From NCBI GenBank assembly GCA_013820865.1, contig JACDHU010000055.1, positions 1 through 8,739 on the forward strand: DNA of 8,739 nucleotides, written 5' to 3'. Numbering within the stretch: position 1 is the first letter of the stretch; every line of letters begins with the position of its first letter. The notes beneath the pieces are model-generated. The model made no database searches. It was not told the DNA's origin and saw only the letters and a program-made list of their open reading frames with translations. Origin of the DNA: Chloroflexota bacterium (GTDB taxonomy: Bacteria > Chloroflexota > Limnocylindria > QHBO01). Both the position numbers and the translations under genes were made by a program. Positions 5,813 to 8,739 of the stretch are shown piece after piece.

Positions 5813-6445
5813 ATGGTGCTGATATGGAGCGAGCGGCGCGGGCCGCGACTTCGGGAGGTCGCCATGGATGTCGCGACGATCGCATGGCTCGGGCTGTGGG
5901 TGACGCTCGGCATTCGCCTCTACGCTGGACTCGCGGAGCTGGCCGGCGCGGGCCGCCTGATCCGTGACGGTGGCTTCGGTATCCGCGATTCGGGTGAGGA
6001 GGTGGCCGGTGTGCTCCAGGGGATCCCGCTTGTCGGGGAAGGGGCCGCCACCCGCGTGCTTGGCGCCTTTGGCGCCACCGCCGACCCTGTGATCCAGTTC
6101 GGTCTGGACGTCGAGCGTCTGCTGCTCATCATCGCGGGACTGTTGGGCCTCATCGTGGTGGCCGTCGCCGTCATTCCATGGTTGACGCGGTACCTCCCGT
6201 GGCGCGTGGAGCGCATCCGACGTCTGAACGCGGGAGCGCGTGCCATCCGGCGCGGACGACTGGCCGCCTCGCGTTCGCCCAGCAGCACCGATCTCGATCA
6301 CCTGCTGGCCTCGCGCGCGCTGCATCGGCTCGACTACGACCGACTGCTGGAGTTCACGCCCGATCCGTTCGGTGACTGGAGCGCGGGTCGGGTGGATCGC
6401 CTCGTCGAGGCGGAGCTGGAGACCGTCGGCTTGGCCGGCACCTAG
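5813..6445 (+). CDS. Two-TM membrane protein of unknown function
   Basis: I do not recognise a named family. The frame encodes 210 residues from the ATG at 5813, or 193 from the ATG at 5864 (MDVATIAWLG). Each start has its own strong Shine-Dalgarno. Two hydrophobic segments are visible: about residues 20-40 (ATIAWLGLWVTLGIRLYAGL) and 103-126 (LLLIIAGLLGLIVVAVAVIP). Between them lies a Gly/Ala-rich loop of some 60 residues with RDGGFGIRDSGEEVAGVLQG. After TM2 comes a basic stretch (RYLPWRVERIRRLNAGARAIRRGR, 129-152) and a C-terminal tail with alternating charge and DPFGDW (186-191). By the positive-inside rule the tail is probably cytoplasmic. It appears monocistronic, with a convergent neighbour only 15 bases after its stop. 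Codon use matches its surroundings, and the strong ribosome sites support it being a real gene. Confidence 0.8.
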   Translation: MVLIWSERRGPRLREVAMDVATIAWLGLWVTLGIRLYAGLAELAGAGRLIRDGGFGIRDSGEEVAGVLQGIPLVGEGAATRVLGAFGATADPVIQFGLDVERLLLIIAGLLGLIVVAVAVIPWLTRYLPWRVERIRRLNAGARAIRRGRLAASRSPSSTDLDHLLASRALHRLDYDRLLEFTPDPFGDWSAGRVDRLVEAELETVGLAGT

Positions 6446-6460
6446 TCCGGGCGGCTGGCG

Positions 6461-6949
6461 TCAGTCCGTTCCTCCATGAGGCTCGAGGATCACGACGGCG
6501 GTCTCGTGCGGCCGGCGCGAGGCCCAAGCGTCGAGTTCGTCGCCGTCGTATCGGCGCCAGAGCTCCCACAGGCGCGGGCGCTCGTCCGGGGTGGCGGCGC
6601 GGCCCCGGACGGCGAGGGTGCGGTCGTGGAGCTCGACCGTCGTGTCCGGATGCGCCTGGAGGTTCAGCCACCAGGCTGGCTCGGGCGCGCCCCACCCATT
6701 CATCGCCATGGTGACTAGGTTCGGCCCGTCCTCGTAGTAGCCGAGGATGGCGGCTCGCTCGCGGCCACTCTTCCGGCCGATCGTCTTCAGCCGCATCATG
6801 CCCCAGGCCTTCTCGGATGCCGGTCGCAGGCCAATGCGGCCGCTGGTGAGCCGGTGGATGGCGCGGTGGATCACCCAGGCGGCCCGGATCACCGGTCGCG
6901 GTGGTAGCTTTCCACCCGGCTTTGGGGCGGTATCGGTCGTGGTGGTCAT
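6461..6949 (-). CDS. Deazaflavin (F420)-dependent nitroreductase-family protein
   Basis: The protein has 162 residues, the usual size for the Ddn/DUF385 family (PF04075). These are split-barrel proteins that bind F420 and reduce quinones, nitro compounds or other substrates. Visible family features are LKTIGRKSGRERAAIL (54-69), YYEDGPNLVTMAMNGWG (71-87), PAWWLNLQAHPDTTVEL (91-107), an RGRAATPDERPRLWELW segment (115-131) and a closing VVILEP. The first 15 residues are low-complexity and probably disordered. The start overlaps the stop of the XRE regulator gene (ATGA). GGAG lies 8 bases upstream of the ATG. Its presence implies that the host makes F420, fitting Actinomycetota or Chloroflexota. 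The substrate cannot be inferred. It is last in a three-gene operon with a regulator and a membrane protein. Confidence 0.9.
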   Translation of the reverse strand: MTTTTDTAPKPGGKLPPRPVIRAAWVIHRAIHRLTSGRIGLRPASEKAWGMMRLKTIGRKSGRERAAILGYYEDGPNLVTMAMNGWGAPEPAWWLNLQAHPDTTVELHDRTLAVRGRAATPDERPRLWELWRRYDGDELDAWASRRPHETAVVILEPHGGTD

Positions 6950-7182
6950 CGTGATTGCTCCTTCGTGGTGGCTGGGTACTGGAAGACATCATCGAGCGGG
7001 ACGCTGAAGACACGGGCGATCTGAAAGGCCATCTCGAGAGACGGGGAGTAGCGGCCCTGCTCGATGGCGATGATCGTCTGGCGGGTCACGCCGACCTGCT
7101 CGGCGAGCTCGGCCTGGGTCATCTCGCCGTGCGCGAAACGCAGCCGGCGGATGTCGTTTGTGACCCGCGTCGGGCGGACCAT
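6946..7182 (-). CDS. Small XRE/Cro-type helix-turn-helix regulator
   Basis: The protein has 78 residues and is almost entirely a Cro/C1-type HTH domain. NDIRRLRFAHGEMTQAELAEQ covers helix 1 into helix 2. VGVTRQTIIAIEQGRYSPSL (about 30-49) holds the recognition helix. AFQIARVFSVPLDDVFQYP closes the domain. This compact form (YozG-like) is commonly encoded beside a small multi-TM protein, as here. It starts four bases after the stop of the membrane-protein gene and its stop overlaps the nitroreductase start, so the three genes are probably translated together. No ligand-binding domain is present. Its activity may be set by the membrane partner, by analogy with other HTH/membrane-protein pairs. 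A likely target is the inverted repeat at 7665-7688 over the operon's own promoter. Confidence 0.9.
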   Translation of the reverse strand: MVRPTRVTNDIRRLRFAHGEMTQAELAEQVGVTRQTIIAIEQGRYSPSLEMAFQIARVFSVPLDDVFQYPATTKEQSR

Positions 7183-7186
7183 CGGT

Positions 7187-7606
7187 CTAAAAGCCTCGTC
7201 GGTACGCGACGAGCTTGATCACCGCGCCGACCACGGCTTGGACGACGAAGACGAGGTAGATCGCGTTGGCGATCCAGAAATGGTCGGCCTCGACCAATGT
7301 GAGGATGAACGGACCGACCATGCCGATGCCGAGGATCATGCCGGACACGTACTCGCCGAACCGGCCGATCTCCCGGTCGCGCACATCCTCCCGGTGCGAC
7401 TCGCTGGGGCGGACGATCTCGATCGCTATGCGCCCGAGGATGGAGCCCGTGACCGCCGCCCCGATCGTCCACAGCAGGATCGGCTGGTACTCGATCTCCG
7501 TTAGAGGAGTCGTCCCCGCGCGTCCGAGCATGAGGACGAGGTAGGCCGCGTACGCGATCGTGGTGGCGGCAAGGTACACCCATTGTCCGCGCTCTTCGTA
7601 CGACAT
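7187..7606 (-). CDS. Four-TM membrane protein paired with the XRE regulator (DUF2178-like)
   Basis: From the ATG at 7606 this is 139 residues with GGAG 8 bases upstream. An in-frame ATG at 7639 (150 residues) has no Shine-Dalgarno but sits at the predicted transcription start, so leaderless translation from it is possible. Four hydrophobic segments are visible at about 9-28, 41-65, 84-104 and 109-133, with the charged stretch RPSESHREDVRDREIGR (66-82) between TM2 and TM3. The EDxRDxxI motif ahead of TM3 recalls the DUF2178 group, small membrane proteins often encoded with a short XRE regulator. That assignment is from general resemblance only. The role is unknown, possibly membrane sensing or sequestration of the regulator. 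It is first in a three-gene operon. Confidence 0.8.
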   Translation of the reverse strand: MSYEERGQWVYLAATTIAYAAYLVLMLGRAGTTPLTEIEYQPILLWTIGAAVTGSILGRIAIEIVRPSESHREDVRDREIGRFGEYVSGMILGIGMVGPFILTLVEADHFWIANAIYLVFVVQAVVGAVIKLVAYRRGF

Positions 7607-7644
7607 GCCGCTTGCTCCGATGTACAGGATCTTTGACATCGGCG

Positions 7645-7673
7645 ACTGTAAAGCAGAGGCGACACGATGTCAA
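7645..7673 (-). promoter_or_regulatory. Sigma-70-type promoter of the membrane protein-XRE-nitroreductase operon
   Basis: On the minus strand TTGACA (7673 to 7668) is a perfect -35, followed by a 17-bp spacer and TACAGT (7650 to 7645), four of six matches to TATAAT. The start point is predicted at about 7638-7639, coinciding with the upstream ATG of the membrane protein. Confidence 0.7.
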
Positions 7674-7688
7674 GAAGATTGGACATCG
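7665..7688. promoter_or_regulatory. Inverted repeat over the -35 box, likely operator
   Basis: CGATGTC-N10-GACATCG is a perfect dyad (7-bp arms) whose left arm overlaps the -35 box. A third copy of GACATCG lies at 7635-7641 on the predicted transcription start, and the 10-base string GACATCGGCG occurs at both 7635 and 7682. A site of this kind would block polymerase. The XRE regulator encoded in the operon is the obvious candidate to bind it (inference). Confidence 0.55.
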
Positions 7689-7724
7689 GCGTCAGTCGTG
7701 GACGGCATGCCATCGGCGGAGCCC

Positions 7725-8162
7725 TCAGGGCGCCTCGCGATACGGCGCGCGCCAGTCCGGCGCGTCGAAATCGGCGGCGAAATAGGTGCGTGAGCGGCTG
7801 ATGCGGCCGTCCTGCAGCTGGAACAGGTTGATGCCCCACCAATGGGTGCCGTCCGGGTAGCGAATGCGGATCACCGCGGTACCCCGGCGCCCGCTGCCCT
7901 CGACCCGGATGACGGTGTATGACGGCGTGAGGGCGTATGCCTCGTCGCCGATGACCTCCGCCAGCTGCGACGTCCCTGGGTCCAGGTCCGGGTAGTTCTC
8001 GAACTGCGCACGGATGTTCGCCACGCCCCGGAACACCTCGCCGGATTGGGGGTACTCAAGGATTGCGTCATCATGGAGCACATCAGGAAGGCGGTCCCAG
8101 TCGTGGGTCGTGATGATCTCGGACAACAGTGACATCACCCGCTCGTGCTCGCTGACGCTCAC
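7725..8162 (-). CDS. SnoaL/NTF2-like domain protein
   Basis: The protein has 145 residues and a single SnoaL-like (PF12680 type) alpha+beta cone fold. The N-terminal helices carry VMSLLSEIITTHDWDRLPDVLHDDAILEYP (9-38), the canonical 'helix, then D-x-A-x-x-x-x-P strand' opening. It continues with FRGVANIRAQFENYPDL and closes with beta strands including AVIRIRYPDGTHWWGINLFQLQDGRISRSRTYFA. Members are enzymes (cyclases, isomerases) or ligand-binding proteins, and the sequence alone does not say which. Such stand-alone proteins are common in high-GC bacteria. It starts with GTG at 8162, overlapping the upstream stop (GTGA), with AGGG 7 bases before it. An ATG at 8135 would cut into the first helix. 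It is second in a two-gene operon with a membrane-anchored protein of unknown function. Confidence 0.85.
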   Translation of the reverse strand: MSVSEHERVMSLLSEIITTHDWDRLPDVLHDDAILEYPQSGEVFRGVANIRAQFENYPDLDPGTSQLAEVIGDEAYALTPSYTVIRVEGSGRRGTAVIRIRYPDGTHWWGINLFQLQDGRISRSRTYFAADFDAPDWRAPYREAP

Positions 8163-8629
8163 GGCTTCGCCCTGGCATCGGCCGGCCGCGCATCAAGCGC
8201 GCTCGTCTCGGTAGCGCTGAAGGCTCGGGCCCGCAGCGGCGAGAGTGCGCGCCGGTGGGTCTCGACGAACGTCCCGAGCGCGCCTTGGCGCACCTCGGCC
8301 GGCAGGTCGTCGCGCGACGCCAGCTGCCGGTATCCGGCGTGGGTCATGTACGCGTCCACCACGGCCCGCAGCTCGGCGGCCTTGAGCAGCGTGGCGAGCT
8401 CGGGAAGCAGGCGCTCGAACGAAGAGCGATCGAGATCGGCGAAGAGTCCGTGTTCGCGCGCTACGGCGACCGTCGATCGGTTCACGTCGAGCTCGAAGTA
8501 CACGGCCTTCGCCGCGTTCCGCGCTTGGCGCATGAACTGGCGGCGCTGGATGTAGATCCCGACGACCAGCCAGCCCATGACGCCGACGAACGACCCGATG
8601 ATGCCCGGGAGGAGGTCACGCCAGTCCAT
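8159..8629 (-). CDS. Single-TM-anchored protein of unknown function
   Basis: I recognise no family. Of 156 residues, about 8-27 (PGIIGSFVGVMGWLVVGIYI) form one membrane segment, preceded by a short acidic start (MDWRDLL) and followed by basic IQRRQFMRQARNAAKAV. The rest is therefore probably cytoplasmic. The soluble part is predominantly helical: VYFELDVNRSTVAVAREHG, then FERLLPELATLLKAAELRAVVDAYM, then RQGALGTFVETHRRALSPLRAR, and an Ala-rich disordered tail. The layout, a TM anchor then a helical domain beginning YFELDxNR, resembles uncharacterised conserved proteins of actinobacteria and relatives. The ATG has no Shine-Dalgarno but lies 8 bases after a -10-like box, so the mRNA is probably nearly leaderless. 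Its stop overlaps the start of the SnoaL-like gene. Confidence 0.8.
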   Translation of the reverse strand: MDWRDLLPGIIGSFVGVMGWLVVGIYIQRRQFMRQARNAAKAVYFELDVNRSTVAVAREHGLFADLDRSSFERLLPELATLLKAAELRAVVDAYMTHAGYRQLASRDDLPAEVRQGALGTFVETHRRALSPLRARAFSATETSALDARPADARAKP

Positions 8630-8637
8630 GGTTGTGC

Positions 8638-8666
8638 AGTATTGTCGCCGCGTCTTGCGATGACAA
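8638..8666 (-). promoter_or_regulatory. Promoter of the anchored protein / SnoaL-like operon
   Basis: On the minus strand TTGTCA (8666 to 8661, five of six matches to TTGACA), a 17-bp spacer and AATACT (8643 to 8638, four of six matches) precede the ATG at 8629. The expected start point is within a few bases of the ATG, consistent with the absence of a ribosome binding site. Confidence 0.5.
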
Positions 8667-8675
8667 TGGCAAGAC
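8641..8675. promoter_or_regulatory. Overlapping inverted repeats over the promoter, likely operator
   Basis: GTCTTGC-N10-GCAAGAC (8652-8675) is a perfect dyad with 7-bp arms centred on the -35 box. A second dyad, ATTGTC-N15-GACAAT (8641-8667), spans from the -10 to the -35. The two share bases, so they may be alternative half-site arrangements. Bases 8676-8739 to the right edge show no supported feature. Confidence 0.45.
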
Positions 8676-8739
8676 CGCCCCGGTTCGTACTTCGCATCCC
8701 GCAGCAGTGGCTGGAGGCGGGCGCATATGCCCTGAGTGC

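Noticed and set aside
6440..6475. Bidirectional terminator between the convergent genes ending at 6445 and 6461
   Set aside because: Only 15 bases separate the stops. The only pairing available is CCGG with CCGG, and neither side has a T-run.
7633..7638. Plus-strand TTGACA as a rightward promoter
   Set aside because: No rightward gene follows. The string is part of the repeated GACATCG half-site and lies at the start of the leftward operon.
8660..8739. Start of a divergent plus-strand gene at the right edge (ATG at 8660 or 8666, open to the end)
   Set aside because: Only about 26 codons are visible, with no Shine-Dalgarno, weaker third-position GC than the real genes, and a start inside the promoter dyad. 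It is possible but not supportable.

Overview
The window is strongly GC-rich, with G or C in most third codon positions. It has no RNA gene, CRISPR array or intact mobile element. A deazaflavin (F420)-dependent nitroreductase-family protein, an RsbQ-type hydrolase with a PAS sensor kinase, and several promoters that would give leaderless or nearly leaderless mRNAs suggest a free-living Actinomycetota or Chloroflexota member. I cannot place it more precisely.

Left block (1-3345, minus strand): a BMP/nucleoside-type ABC importer operon, in the order lipoprotein receptor (2305-3345), double-domain ATPase (783-2291), membrane permease (783 leftwards, running off the window). ATPase and permease overlap by ATGA. 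The receptor has a clear lipobox and ribosome binding site. Its leader carries a long stem-loop (3384-3419). Further upstream is a 40-bp palindrome (3490-3529) that looks like two overlapping divergent promoters.

Centre (3609-5523, plus strand): an RsbQ-like alpha/beta hydrolase followed 22 bases later by a protein with an RsbP-like PAS domain. Here the PAS domain is joined to a histidine kinase rather than to the PP2C phosphatase of Bacillus RsbP. This is the most interesting system in the window: a hydrolase/PAS small-molecule sensing pair wired to phosphorelay output, with no response regulator in view. A hairpin follows the kinase. The next 290 bases are non-coding and hold a 50-bp-spaced direct repeat and a sequence resembling mobile-element ends. 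A two-TM membrane protein of unknown function (5813-6445) comes next.

Right block (6461-8629, minus strand) consists of two transcription units. The first has a near-consensus promoter (TTGACA-N17-TACAGT) and encodes a four-TM membrane protein, a small XRE/Cro-type regulator and the F420-type nitroreductase-family protein, tightly packed. The second starts at 8629 and encodes a membrane-anchored protein of unknown function overlapping by GTGA with a SnoaL/NTF2-like protein. Both promoters carry a perfect inverted repeat of the same geometry (7-bp arms, 10-bp spacer) over the -35 region, with different arm sequences. They are likely operators.
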